A stretch of DNA of 28,031 nt from Denitrobacterium sp024691475 (GCA_024691475.1 JAILNP010000061.1:1-28031); one strand, 5' to 3'; positions 17,739-25,332 are shown, counted from the first letter of the stretch. The notes: generated from the letters alone by a model not told the origin. Program-made: numbers and translations.

Positions 17739-17764
17739 CCTTTCGATATGCAAGCTCTAGCGTT

Positions 17765-18574
17765 CTAGACGAGCTTCTTTCCAAACACCGCCGCAATCTC
17801 CCTAAGGTCGGCCAGCAGGTCCTTGAACTGAGCAGGCGTAAGCTGTTGAGCATTGTCGGACTTGGCGTTCTGCGGATCGGGATGCACTTCCACCATGATT
17901 GCGTCGCAACCGGCGGCAATAGCCGCGCGAGCCAACGGCGGAACCAAGTCACGCACGCCAGCCGGATGGCTTACGTCCACGCAAATGGGATACAGGCTCT
18001 GCTTGTGAATAACGGGCACGGCCGAGATGTCCAGCGTGAAGCGCGTGGAAGTCTCGAACGTACGCAGGCCACGCTCGCAGAGCATCACGTTCTCATTGCC
18101 GTTCATGGTGATGTATTCCGTGGCGGAAAGCCATTCGGAAACGCTATTGGCCAAGCCGCGCTTGAACAGCACCAGCTTGTCGGTGTCGGCCGTAACCTGG
18201 CCCACCGTGCGCAGCAAGCTGAAGTTCTGGCAGTTGCGCGCGCCAATTTGCAGGCCGTCGACGTAGCTGTGCACCATGGGGCAATGGGCGGAGTCCATCA
18301 CCTCGGTAAGCGTCTTCAGGCCATATTTCTGACCCGCCTCCTGCATGATCTGCAGGCCGGCTTCGCCCAGGCCCTGGAACGAATGGGGATTGGTGCGGGG
18401 CTTGAAGGCACCGCCACGTATCCAATGCAGCCCCTCCTCGGCGATTACCTCGGCAACGGTGGCAAACTGCTCGTACGACTCCACCGCGCAGGGGCCAGCG
18501 AAAATGGTAATTTCATCGGTGCGGGTGCCGTAATCGGGAAGACCCTGCACGCCTTTCAGCTTCGACTCACTCAT
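17765..18574 (-). CDS. aroF: 3-deoxy-7-phosphoheptulonate (DAHP) synthase, class I beta
   Basis: 269 residues from ATG 18574, overlapping the chorismate mutase stop by four bases (ATGA). It condenses phosphoenolpyruvate and erythrose 4-phosphate in the first step of aromatic amino-acid synthesis. Motifs: FAGPCAVES (27-33, metal-binding Cys29), RGGAFKPRTNPHSFQG for the PEP phosphate, QIGARNCQN, LFKRG, CERGLRTFE, VSHPAG, and EVHPDP with metal ligands. The length is that of the short KDPG-aldolase-like class with no N-terminal regulatory domain. In Bacillus the same class is fused behind a chorismate mutase domain; here that domain is the separate, translationally coupled upstream gene. Confidence 0.93.
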   Translation of the reverse strand: MSESKLKGVQGLPDYGTRTDEITIFAGPCAVESYEQFATVAEVIAEEGLHWIRGGAFKPRTNPHSFQGLGEAGLQIMQEAGQKYGLKTLTEVMDSAHCPMVHSYVDGLQIGARNCQNFSLLRTVGQVTADTDKLVLFKRGLANSVSEWLSATEYITMNGNENVMLCERGLRTFETSTRFTLDISAVPVIHKQSLYPICVDVSHPAGVRDLVPPLARAAIAAGCDAIMVEVHPDPQNAKSDNAQQLTPAQFKDLLADLREIAAVFGKKLV

Positions 18575-18852
18575 GCGGACGGCATCTCCTTCGAGACCTT
18601 GAGGATGGTAGCGTAAATCTCACGGAGGTTATCGGGATACAGGGGACCCTGGTTATACTCCTGCACGCGGGCGAAGATCTCCTCCTCGCGCTTGGGGTCG
18701 AACAGGCCCATGTGAGCGCCCGGCTTCAGCGCGCGAATGGCAAGCTGATGCGTGGCACGCTCGTTCAGAAGCGCAACGAGCTGCTTGTCGATGGCGTCGA
18801 TTTGCGCTCGATGCTCCTGGATATGCTCGAAGTTTTCCTCTTGTTCGGCCAT
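18571..18852 (-). CDS. Chorismate mutase, AroQ type II
   Basis: 93 residues from ATG 18852 (AAAGGA upstream at good distance); the longer frame to 18969 has no support. It converts chorismate to prephenate on the phenylalanine/tyrosine branch. The all-helical AroQ pattern is visible: an N-terminal HRAQIDAIDKQLVALLNERA (active-site Arg15, Arg32), DPKREEEIFARV (Lys53, Arg54) and a C-terminal IYATILKVSKE helix. It overlaps the DAHP synthase start by ATGA, so the two are made together and may form a complex in which prephenate or chorismate inhibits the synthase. That last point is inference from the fused homologues. Confidence 0.9.
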   Translation of the reverse strand: MAEQEENFEHIQEHRAQIDAIDKQLVALLNERATHQLAIRALKPGAHMGLFDPKREEEIFARVQEYNQGPLYPDNLREIYATILKVSKEMPSA

Positions 18853-18894
18853 GATGTATCCTTTCGTACGGCGAATGCGCACATCGTAGCAGGA

Positions 18895-18918
18895 AACACT
18901 ACAGCGCGATAGAGTGTT
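18895..18918. promoter_or_regulatory. Inverted repeat upstream of the chorismate mutase gene
   Basis: AACACT at 18895-18900 and AGTGTT at 18913-18918, twelve bases apart, in the region between two divergent genes. Six-base arms are short, so chance is possible; position makes an operator plausible. Confidence 0.3.
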
Positions 18919-18973
18919 ATCATGTTTTCCCGCGGAAAATGCTTCGATAGAAAGGCAAAGTTGCCTCATGCCA

Positions 18974-18996
18974 TAGCAAGTTAAACTTGCTAGAAT
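18974..18996 (+). promoter_or_regulatory. 19-bp palindrome overlapping a likely leaderless promoter of the LuxR-type gene
   Basis: TAGCAAGTTAAACTTGCTA (18974-18992) is a perfect palindrome with a single central base. It overlaps TAGAAT (18991-18996), five of six to the -10 consensus and seven bases before ATG 19004. Transcription would start at or next to the ATG, which fits the lack of a ribosome site. A protein bound here would block that promoter; autoregulation is inferred. Confidence 0.6.
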
Positions 18997-19003
18997 TCAT
19001 TCG

Positions 19004-20515
19004 ATGAAAACGCTCCTAACCAACATAGCAAAGCAACACGCACGTCTCATCGTTGGAATGGCCAGTCTGTGGGCATACCTCCACGTAAGCCCCTACTTCC
19101 CATTTTCGCTTTCGCCGCACTTCTCTTCGTCGTCATTCTCCGACATACCGCTCAGGCACGCACTCTACGCATTTGCGCTTATGGCATTCTTCCTTCTGGC
19201 AATAGCCATGCGCGCCCGCACGAGGGCAAGCAATCGAACCGCTTGGACCCTCGCCCTATCGGCTGGAGTCGCAGGCACTGCTGGACAAGGCGTCCTCCTG
19301 GCAGACCTACCAGCGCTCGCCGCGTCAACCGTAGGCGCCAGCCCTAGCGTAGTGGAGGGGGCGGCAATCATCCTATGCGCCTATGCAGTAGCAATCTTCA
19401 CGCTTCTCTTGCTTAGCCAAGCATCCGAGCTTTCGTCGCATATCGCCGCTTGCGCCATAGCACTCTCCTACTGCCTCTTCAGCCTCATATGGCTCTGCAT
19501 AACGCTCCTAGCCCCCGAAATCTGCATGCCCGCAACGATGCTATGCCCGGCAGTAAGCGCAGCAACCATTATCAGCGCATGCGGAAAACCAAGCACGACC
19601 GGCAAGCGCACAGCCGCGGCATCCAATTCGGATTCGGAACTCGAAGCCCCCACCAGCGCTTTTTCACGCGAACGATACGTAGAGCTACGAAAGATGCTTG
19701 CCTTCTGCCTGGTATTCGTCTTTTTCGCGGCTATATGCGTTCGGCTCTTCACCGCCATGGAGCAGGGCACGCTTTCCGCTGGTTCGCTTAGCGGAATGCA
19801 ATACGCGATCACCGCCGCAGGAGGACTGCTGGCAAGCGCAGGCATATGCGCATATCTGCTCAAGCGCAGCAATTCCCCCAGCGCGCTATTCACCGTCTTT
19901 GCCATCCTGGCCCTGTTCTTCATGGGAACGCTGCTGCTGGTAGCCACGTGCGGAGATGGCATGGGTGCGCTCATGGGCAAACGCCTCATGGTAAGCGGAG
20001 AGCACCTGTTCGCACTTCTCGCTGCCATCATCATCGTAACGAGCGGTTCGCCCACCCCATCGCACATCACGCGTTCGCTCGCGCTATACGGCATCACCGT
20101 TATCGCGCTTCCGCAGTTCGTCTCGATTGACGTCCTATCCATTACGGGTGCGCTCACCTACGCAACGGGCACGAACCTCATCATCCCCATTGCGTGTATC
20201 TCCGCATTCCTTGCCGCCACAATCATCGTGCTGCTTCTGCTTCGTAACACCGAACGAACCAACAGGGAAGCCGCCATGACCAACGAGGACTGGCAGCGCA
20301 ACCTGGTGATGAAGGCCTGCGAAGGAAAGGGCCTCACCCAGCGCGAGAAAGACGTTGCCGTGCTCACCTACCGCGGCCTTTCCGCCAAGCGCATTTCCGA
20401 AGAGCTCTTCGTGAGCGAGAGCACGGTGAAGACGCACCAGAGCCACATCTACCGAAAGCTCGACATCCATCGCAAGCAGGATTTCATCGCCTACGTGGAC
20501 GCCCTACGCTCGTAG
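19004..20515 (+). CDS. Membrane-anchored LuxR-family transcriptional regulator
   Basis: 503 residues from ATG 19004. No ribosome site is visible and a -10 box ends seven bases upstream, so the message may be leaderless; ATG 19061 is an alternative start. Residues about 10-425 form around twelve hydrophobic helices with a charged central loop (KRTAAASNSDSELEAP), as in two six-helix halves. The C-terminal GerE domain reads GLTQREKDVAVLTYRGLSAKRISEELFVSESTVKTHQSHIYRKLDIHRKQDF, with the recognition helix in SESTVKTHQ. The gene lies directly upstream of, and on the same strand as, the FAD reductase and ferredoxin, a layout typical of Eggerthellaceae in which such regulators switch on the adjoining reductase when its substrate is present. 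Ligand unknown. Confidence 0.88.
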   Translation: MKTLLTNIAKQHARLIVGMASLWAYLHVSPYFPFSLSPHFSSSSFSDIPLRHALYAFALMAFFLLAIAMRARTRASNRTAWTLALSAGVAGTAGQGVLLADLPALAASTVGASPSVVEGAAIILCAYAVAIFTLLLLSQASELSSHIAACAIALSYCLFSLIWLCITLLAPEICMPATMLCPAVSAATIISACGKPSTTGKRTAAASNSDSELEAPTSAFSRERYVELRKMLAFCLVFVFFAAICVRLFTAMEQGTLSAGSLSGMQYAITAAGGLLASAGICAYLLKRSNSPSALFTVFAILALFFMGTLLLVATCGDGMGALMGKRLMVSGEHLFALLAAIIIVTSGSPTPSHITRSLALYGITVIALPQFVSIDVLSITGALTYATGTNLIIPIACISAFLAATIIVLLLLRNTERTNREAAMTNEDWQRNLVMKACEGKGLTQREKDVAVLTYRGLSAKRISEELFVSESTVKTHQSHIYRKLDIHRKQDFIAYVDALRS

Positions 20516-20709
20516 CCTCTGCTTGCGAGCCTTTACATTCCGCGAAATAGAACAAGCAATCTACCAGGCATTTATACGTTTCGTATGAGAGGCGTTCCGG
20601 AAAATGCCCGTTTCGTCTGAAGACCGAACCCATCCCCACCCCTACCTTGGAAGCGCCCCATCGGGCATGTAGCAGACAAGGTCGCAAGACCGCATACCAA
20701 GGAGGGAAC
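20516..20709 (+). promoter_or_regulatory. Intergenic region upstream of the reductase operon
   Basis: The 194 bases contain a short palindrome ATACG-TTT-CGTAT (20574-20586), a small GGTC-GCAA-GACC hairpin near 20681-20692, and the strong AAGGAGGG ribosome site at 20699-20706. The palindrome is a candidate binding site for the upstream LuxR-type protein; no promoter hexamers are convincing. Confidence 0.35.
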
Positions 20710-22665
20710 ATGAATAACGCATCCCACGGCCTTTCACGCCGCGCGTTCCTGCGCGATGCTGGCCTCGTAGGAATGTCGGCAGCCGCAGCAGCTGCGCTCG
20801 GCGGATGTTCGTCGCCGAAATCAAAGTCGGAAAGCGCGACGACGACAGCGGAAGTGGTAACGGAAGAGCTGCCCGTACCCGAAGTTTCCGCCCCCAGCAC
20901 GACCGCATACGATTGCGACGTACTCGTTATCGGCGGTGGCTTCGCCGGCATGAACGCCGCCATGGCCGCAAAGAACGCCGGCTGCAACGTTGTCCTCGTC
21001 GACAAGGGCCGTCCGGGCTACTCGGGACTATCCCCCTGGCCTTCAAGCCATCGCTGGTTCGACCCCGAAATGGGCGATGACGCCGAGGCCTTCCGCACCG
21101 CAATCCAGCGTGGCGGAGAGTATGTCGTGAACCTGGACTGGTATCAGCAGTGGATCGACCACAGCAAGGAGGCCTACGAGCGCCTGGTCGCCTGGGGCAT
21201 CATGGACCGCTACGACCGAGCAGCCGACACGAGCATCTGGGACACCCTGGACTACCAGGCATACTACGACATGAACGCGGAACACGATCGCCACGCCCGC
21301 GTCGTGCCCCTGCTGCAGGAAAACGGCATCACCGTTGTCGATTACACCATGATTACCAACGTTGAAAAGGACGGAGATCGCATCGTAGGCGCCGTGGGCC
21401 TGCACGTTCCTTCGGCAACTATCATCTCGTTCAATGCGAAAGCCATTGTCATGGCCATGGGCGGCGGCAGCTACAAGCCCACCGGATACCCCGTGGGCGG
21501 CAATACCTTCGACGGCGAGTACATCGCCTACAACCTTGGCCTCCCCATCGCAGGCAAGGAATACGACGACTTCCACGCAACCACAAGCTTCGCCCCTGGT
21601 TGCAGCTTCATCAACAACAACTGGGACTACCTGGAAAACATCTGGCTCTGCGGTGGCGACATCACGGCCGACACGGCCGCTAGCTACGCCACGAGCAAGG
21701 AAAAGACAATGGTCATGGGCCGCGTGACGGGCACCATCAATGGCGCCAGCGCCAACGACGGCACGAACATCGAGCATCAGGCAACGGCCGACATCACGCG
21801 ACGCGGCGGCACGGTGACGGGCAATCCCGACGACATCCGCATCGGCAAGATGATGTCGCCCAAGCCCAAGGCAGATGTGTATGGCGCAGCACTGGGCATG
21901 AGCGCCCACATGAGCAACGGCGTATTCTGCGGCCTGGACGATTTGGAAGGCTACACGGGCATTCCAGGACTATGGGTTGCCGGCGACGGCGCGAACGCAA
22001 GCGCTCCCACGGGCGCAGCCTACCCCGTAGGCGTTGGTTTCACCAGCAACTACGCCAGCATACAGGGTGACATTGCAGGCAAGGCAGCAGCAGCCTACGC
22101 CCAAACGACTTCCGCCGGTTCCATTTCGAGCGACCGCCTGGCGGAGCTAAGCGAAGAAATCCTGGCTCCCCTGAGCGTGGAGACGGGCTTCTCGCCCGAT
22201 GGCGCACGCGACCAGCTTCAGGCAATCATGTCCCCCTATTGGGTTCTGGTCGCCCAGGACGAGGCGACGCTCCAGGCAACGCTCACGCAGGTCATCAACA
22301 TGCGCGACAAGATCATCCCGAAGCTCGCGGCAAGCAACCCGCATCAGCTGCGCATGGCCATCGAAATGAAGCACAAGGTCCTCTCCGCAGAACTGAAGCT
22401 GCGCGCGAACCTCGAGCGCAAGGAAAGCCGCGGCCTGCACTTCCGCACCGATTACCCCTTCCGCGACGACAAAAACTTCCTGTGCTACATCACGCTCACG
22501 AAGGGCGAGGACGGCGAGCCCATCATCGAGCGCGTGCCCGTGAAGGACGAATGGAAGGGCGACACGAGCGAAGACTATGCAACGCGCTACGGCGTGCGCT
22601 TCCCCACTGAGGCAAAGACGCTGGGCCTGCCCGAAGAGCAGTCCGGCAGCAGCTGGGGCAAATAG
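20710..22665 (+). CDS. Tat-exported FAD-dependent reductase, fumarate-reductase/AprA flavoprotein superfamily
   Basis: 651 residues from ATG 20710 with AAGGAGGG seven bases upstream. The N-terminus has a twin-arginine motif (SRRAFLR, Arg10-Arg11), an alanine-rich core and LGGC (Cys33), so it is probably Tat-exported and may be lipid-anchored. FAD binding: VLVIGGGFAGMNAAMAAKNAG with GxGxxG at 75-80, then LVDKG; a second FAD contact is GLWVAGDGANASAPTGAAYPVG. The C-terminal helical domain has ERKESRGLHFRTDYPFRDD, the active-site Arg/His region shared by succinate dehydrogenase, fumarate reductase and adenylylsulfate reductase. There is no FMN-binding or haem domain. Electrons therefore likely come from the ferredoxin encoded 24 bases downstream. 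Substrate unknown; anaerobic respiration on a small organic acceptor is the likely role. Confidence 0.88.
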   Translation: MNNASHGLSRRAFLRDAGLVGMSAAAAAALGGCSSPKSKSESATTTAEVVTEELPVPEVSAPSTTAYDCDVLVIGGGFAGMNAAMAAKNAGCNVVLVDKGRPGYSGLSPWPSSHRWFDPEMGDDAEAFRTAIQRGGEYVVNLDWYQQWIDHSKEAYERLVAWGIMDRYDRAADTSIWDTLDYQAYYDMNAEHDRHARVVPLLQENGITVVDYTMITNVEKDGDRIVGAVGLHVPSATIISFNAKAIVMAMGGGSYKPTGYPVGGNTFDGEYIAYNLGLPIAGKEYDDFHATTSFAPGCSFINNNWDYLENIWLCGGDITADTAASYATSKEKTMVMGRVTGTINGASANDGTNIEHQATADITRRGGTVTGNPDDIRIGKMMSPKPKADVYGAALGMSAHMSNGVFCGLDDLEGYTGIPGLWVAGDGANASAPTGAAYPVGVGFTSNYASIQGDIAGKAAAAYAQTTSAGSISSDRLAELSEEILAPLSVETGFSPDGARDQLQAIMSPYWVLVAQDEATLQATLTQVINMRDKIIPKLAASNPHQLRMAIEMKHKVLSAELKLRANLERKESRGLHFRTDYPFRDDKNFLCYITLTKGEDGEPIIERVPVKDEWKGDTSEDYATRYGVRFPTEAKTLGLPEEQSGSSWGK

Positions 22666-22689
22666 AGAAGCAATTGAAGGAGGTTCAAC

Positions 22690-22989
22690 ATGGCCGTTTC
22701 GCGCTATGACCTAAATAAGTGCATTGGGTGCCAGCATTGTGTAACCGTATGCCCGATGGACGTATTCCGATTCGACAGCACGCAGAAGAAGAGCATCATC
22801 GCTTATCCCGAAAACTGCCAGAGCTGTGGGCAGTGCTACGTGGGATGCCAGGGCCGAAGCCTGGAAATCAGCTTCTACGCGAAGGATTTCCAGATGCCCG
22901 CAATCCGCGCGGTAGCCACGGACAACGCAACGCCCACGCACGTTAAGGAAGCGATTATCGCCAAGCTCTACGAGACGCAGGAAAGCTAG
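22690..22989 (+). CDS. Two-[4Fe-4S] ferredoxin subunit of the FAD reductase
   Basis: 99 residues from ATG 22690, with the strong ribosome site GAAGGAGGT at 22676-22684. Eight cysteines form two clusters: CIGCQHCVTVCP (first) and CQSCGQCYVGCQG (second), where Gln replaces the usual Pro after the last Cys. The tail of about 35 residues is not cluster-binding and probably contacts the flavoprotein. It has no signal peptide, so if the partner acts outside the membrane this subunit would be carried along through Tat. The pair resembles AprBA-like and QmoA-type flavin/iron-sulfur modules. Last gene before a strong terminator. Confidence 0.9.
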   Translation: MAVSRYDLNKCIGCQHCVTVCPMDVFRFDSTQKKSIIAYPENCQSCGQCYVGCQGRSLEISFYAKDFQMPAIRAVATDNATPTHVKEAIIAKLYETQES

Positions 22990-23062
22990 GCAGCATATCG
23001 GCGCCCCGGCGCTACCACCATACGCATCTCGCCTGCCGCAACCCTCCCACGACAGGCTATGC

Positions 23063-23102
23063 AAAGGGCATCGCTCCCCCACAGAGGGGCGATGCCCTTT
23101 TT
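23063..23102 (+). terminator. Rho-independent terminator after the ferredoxin gene
   Basis: AAAGGGCATCGC (23063-23074) pairs with GCGATGCCCTTT (23089-23100), then TT; additional C/G pairs tighten the loop. Seventy bases past the ferredoxin stop. The complementary strand also ends in a short T-run, so it may stop the small minus-strand gene too. Confidence 0.88.
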
Positions 23103-23148
23103 CGGGACATAAGGCAATCGCATCCGCAACCTAGAAGAGAAGGTAGAA

Positions 23149-23358
23149 CTAAGGGCAATTGTCAGACGAACTGCGAGCTTGGCCTTGCTTCTTGTCACGC
23201 GCAGCGCGCGTACCCTCCTGGGAAGCATTGGCCATAATCTGCTCGATTTCGCTGGGTATGCCAAAGAGCGTGCGCTGGGAACGCAATCGGGGCGGGCGTT
23301 CCGCACCCGCTGCCTCTGCGCTGAGAATATCGCGAATCTGTTCCCACTTATCTACCAT
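23149..23358 (-). CDS. Small hypothetical protein
   Basis: 69 residues from ATG 23358 (MVDKWEQIRDILSAEAAG). I do not recognise it. It is hydrophilic and mostly helical in appearance, with a central RSQRTLFGIPSEIEQIM segment and a charged, low-complexity tail. A perfect TATAAT on the minus strand (23365-23370) ends six bases before the ATG, so a leaderless transcript is likely; no ribosome site is seen. It is convergent with the ferredoxin operon and divergent from guaA. The promoter position is the main reason to believe it is a gene. Confidence 0.5.
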   Translation of the reverse strand: MVDKWEQIRDILSAEAAGAERPPRLRSQRTLFGIPSEIEQIMANASQEGTRAARDKKQGQARSSSDNCP

Positions 23359-23364
23359 GTTCTG

Positions 23365-23370
23365 ATTATA
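23365..23370 (-). promoter_or_regulatory. -10 box of a probable leaderless promoter
   Basis: TATAAT on the minus strand, six bases before ATG 23358. No -35 consensus is found 16-18 bases upstream. Confidence 0.45.
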
Positions 23371-23489
23371 CAGGCATCGGGGCATCGCGCTCCCCTAGCG
23401 TTTTTATGAGAACGAGCCAACGCGCACGCCACGTTCAGGCGCAGGCGCTATGATAGCGGCGTTTACACATTACGCGAAAGGCGGTAACA

Positions 23490-25076
23490 GTGGCGGAAAC
23501 CACCCAGCAGAAAGTCATCGTACTGGACTTTGGCGCTCAGTACGGCCAGCTCATTGCACGTCGCGTGCGCGATTTGCACGTCTACTCGGAAATTCTGCCC
23601 TGCGATGCTCCCGCAAGCGAGATCGCAGCCGCCAAGCCTTCCGCGATCATCCTCTCGGGCGGCCCTGCAAGCGTATACGCCGAAGACGCCCCGAAGGTAG
23701 ACCCCGGCGTATTCGAACTGGGCGTGCCCGTGCTGGGCTTCTGCTATGGCCAGCAGATCATGGCCACCACCCTGGGCGGCACCGTGGGCCACACCGAAAA
23801 GGGCGAATACGGCGCAGCGCCGCTCACGCGCAAGGGCGAAAGCCGCCTTCTGGCCAACACGCCCGAAGAGCAGACGGTCTGGATGAGCCATCGCGATGCC
23901 GTAAGCCAAGTTCCCGAAGGCTTCACCATCACCTCCGTTACCGACACCTGCCCCGTGGCCAGCATGGAATGCGCCGAGCGCAACCTGTACGCCACGCAGT
24001 TCCACCCCGAAGTACGTCACACGCCCAACGGCAACCAGATGCTCAGCAACTTCCTGTTCGACATCTGCGGCCTGGAAGCCAACTGGACCATGGAAGGCCT
24101 CATCGATTCCATGGTGGAAGACATCCGCGCCAAGGTTGGCAATGACCGCGTGATCCTGGCCCTTTCCGGCGGCGTAGACTCCAGCGTGGTCGCCGCCCTG
24201 TGCGCTCGCGCCATTGGCAAGCAGCTCACCTGCGTATTCGTGAACCACGGTCTGCTGCGCAAGAACGAGCCAGAGCAGGTGGAGGAAGTCTTCACCAAGC
24301 AGTTCGACGTCGACTTCGTGCACGTGCACGCAGAAGAACGCTACGCCAAGCTGCTCGACGGCGTTACCGAGCCCGAGCAGAAGCGCCGCATCATCGGCAC
24401 GCAGTTCTGGGAAGAGTTCTTCACCGTGGCCCAGCATACGGGTGGCGTGAAGTACCTGGCCCAGGGAACCATCTACCCCGACATCATCGAGAGCGGCGCC
24501 CGCAAGACGGGCGGCAAGGCTTCCACCATCAAGAGCCACCACAACCTCATCCCCTTCCCCGAAGGGGTTCACTTCGACCTCATCGAGCCGCTCGACCACT
24601 TCTTCAAGGACGAAGTCCGCGCGCTGGGCACGGCCCTGGGTCTGCCCGACTACATCGTGCACCGTCAGCCCTTCCCCGGCCCTGGCCTGGCTATCCGCAT
24701 CATTGGTTCGGTAAGCCCCGAAAAGCTGGAGATTTTGAAGAACGCCGACGCCATCGTGCGCGAGGAACTGGACGCCTACAACGCGCGTCTGTTCGAGCAG
24801 ACTGGCGAGCGCAACAGCGAGCATAGCTGCTGGCAGTACTTCGCCGTGCTGCCCGACATCCGCTCGGTGGGCGTTATGGGCGACGAGCGCACCTACGCAC
24901 GACCCATCATCCTGCGCGCCGTGGAAAGCAGCGACGCCATGACGGCCGACTGGGCGAAGCTCCCCTACGACGTGCTGGCGCGCATCTCCGGCCGCATCGT
25001 CGCCGAGGTGCCTGGCGTGAATCGCGTGGCCTACGACATCACGAGCAAGCCGCCCGCGACGATCGAGTGGGAATAA
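23490..25076 (+). CDS. guaA: GMP synthase (glutamine-hydrolysing)
   Basis: 528 residues from GTG 23490, preceded by AAAGGCGG. It converts XMP to GMP using ATP and glutamine-derived ammonia. The N-terminal class I amidotransferase has its triad: nucleophile Cys85 in GFCYGQQ, His172 and Glu174 in QFHPEV. The ATP pyrophosphatase domain has the P-loop SGGVDSS (226-232). The C-terminal dimerisation domain ends in KPPATIEWE, the universally conserved GuaA ending. Full length and intact. The last codons, GAG TGG GAA TA, recur at 27511-27521; the 3' end of guaA is a known integration site for genomic islands. Confidence 0.98.
   Translation: MAETTQQKVIVLDFGAQYGQLIARRVRDLHVYSEILPCDAPASEIAAAKPSAIILSGGPASVYAEDAPKVDPGVFELGVPVLGFCYGQQIMATTLGGTVGHTEKGEYGAAPLTRKGESRLLANTPEEQTVWMSHRDAVSQVPEGFTITSVTDTCPVASMECAERNLYATQFHPEVRHTPNGNQMLSNFLFDICGLEANWTMEGLIDSMVEDIRAKVGNDRVILALSGGVDSSVVAALCARAIGKQLTCVFVNHGLLRKNEPEQVEEVFTKQFDVDFVHVHAEERYAKLLDGVTEPEQKRRIIGTQFWEEFFTVAQHTGGVKYLAQGTIYPDIIESGARKTGGKASTIKSHHNLIPFPEGVHFDLIEPLDHFFKDEVRALGTALGLPDYIVHRQPFPGPGLAIRIIGSVSPEKLEILKNADAIVREELDAYNARLFEQTGERNSEHSCWQYFAVLPDIRSVGVMGDERTYARPIILRAVESSDAMTADWAKLPYDVLARISGRIVAEVPGVNRVAYDITSKPPATIEWE
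25065..25075 (+). repeat. Putative attL: guaA 3'-end copy of an 11-bp direct repeat
   Basis: GAGTGGGAATA, covering the last three codons of guaA and the first two bases of its stop. An identical copy is at 27511-27521, and after one mismatch both continue AA. Placement at the guaA 3' end is where integrases of guaA-specific islands recombine. Confidence 0.55.
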
Positions 25077-25135
25077 AAATCGGAGCAAACCACTAGTAAG
25101 CGGTTCACCCCAAAACATAACGTTTTACCAGGTCA

Positions 25136-25170
25136 GAAGTGGTGTGTTCGAGAAATCGGCACACTACTTC
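25136..25170. repeat. Inverted repeat downstream of guaA
   Basis: GAAGTGGTGTG (25136-25146) and CACACTACTTC (25160-25170), ten of eleven pairing, around a 13-base loop. No T-run follows, so a terminator is unlikely; it may be an element-end structure. Confidence 0.45.
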
Positions 25171-25197
25171 GCTCTGAAAGAAAGCACACCTTTCGGG

Positions 25198-25221
25198 ATG
25201 ATTTGTCCATGTATTTGTCCA
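25198..25221 (+). repeat. Paired TTTGTCCA boxes, left copy
   Basis: ATGATTTGTCCA followed by a second TTTGTCCA at 25214-25221, twelve bases on. A matching pair (ATGATTTGCCCA then TTTGTCCA) is at 27394-27416. Same orientation, flanking the two-gene element. Confidence 0.6.
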
Positions 25222-25254
25222 CACAAGGGCATATATAGCTCAAGGCATGCCTGT

Positions 25255-25310
25255 ATCGTTGCAACATGATTGCAACGATATCAGAATCGTTGTATTATCG
25301 ATGCAGCGAT
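25255..25310. promoter_or_regulatory. Two stacked palindromes (operator) over the AlbA-type gene promoter
   Basis: First: ATCGTTGCAA-CATGA-TTGCAACGAT (25255-25279), perfect ten-base arms. Second: ATCGTTGTAT-TATCG-ATGCAGCGAT (25286-25310), eight of ten arm positions paired. Both have a five-base spacer and their centres are 31 bases apart, three helical turns, so two dimers would bind the same face of DNA. They cover the -35 and -10 boxes of the promoter listed next. Confidence 0.75.
25270..25298 (+). promoter_or_regulatory. Promoter of the AlbA_2/GHKL gene
   Basis: TTGCAA (25270-25275), 17-base spacer, TATTAT (25293-25298): four of six and five of six to consensus. Transcription would begin near 25305, leaving a short leader with GGAGG at 25323. 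Both boxes lie inside the palindromes. Confidence 0.6.
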
Positions 25311-25332
25311 TACTTTTGAATTGGAGGTCATG

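Larger units (their letters stand above)
17289..17764. other. 476-base gene-free region with hairpins
   Basis: No frame in this interval resembles a known protein; the open frames on the minus strand lack a ribosome site and have unlikely composition (Arg/Cys/Pro-rich). It holds the hairpin at 17305-17345, a short inverted pair GGTGG...CCACC near 17373-17391, and the terminator at 17704-17738. The middle, about 17400-17700, shows nothing I can name; it may be a decayed gene. Confidence 0.5.

Noticed and set aside
20574..20586. ATACG-TTT-CGTAT as a firm LuxR operator
   Set aside because: Five-base arms are too short and unlike the 19-bp palindrome upstream of the regulator; mentioned only within the intergenic entry.
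20710..22989. Flavoprotein and ferredoxin as true adenylylsulfate reductase (AprBA)
   Set aside because: The flavoprotein carries a Tat signal, AprA is cytoplasmic, and no sulfate-activation genes are near; kept at superfamily level.
23449..23454. TATGAT as the guaA -10 box
   Set aside because: No -35 partner at usual spacing and no extended -10; too weak to annotate.
25136..25170. guaA terminator
   Set aside because: The stem is reasonable but has no following T-run and a 13-base loop, so it is listed only as an inverted repeat.
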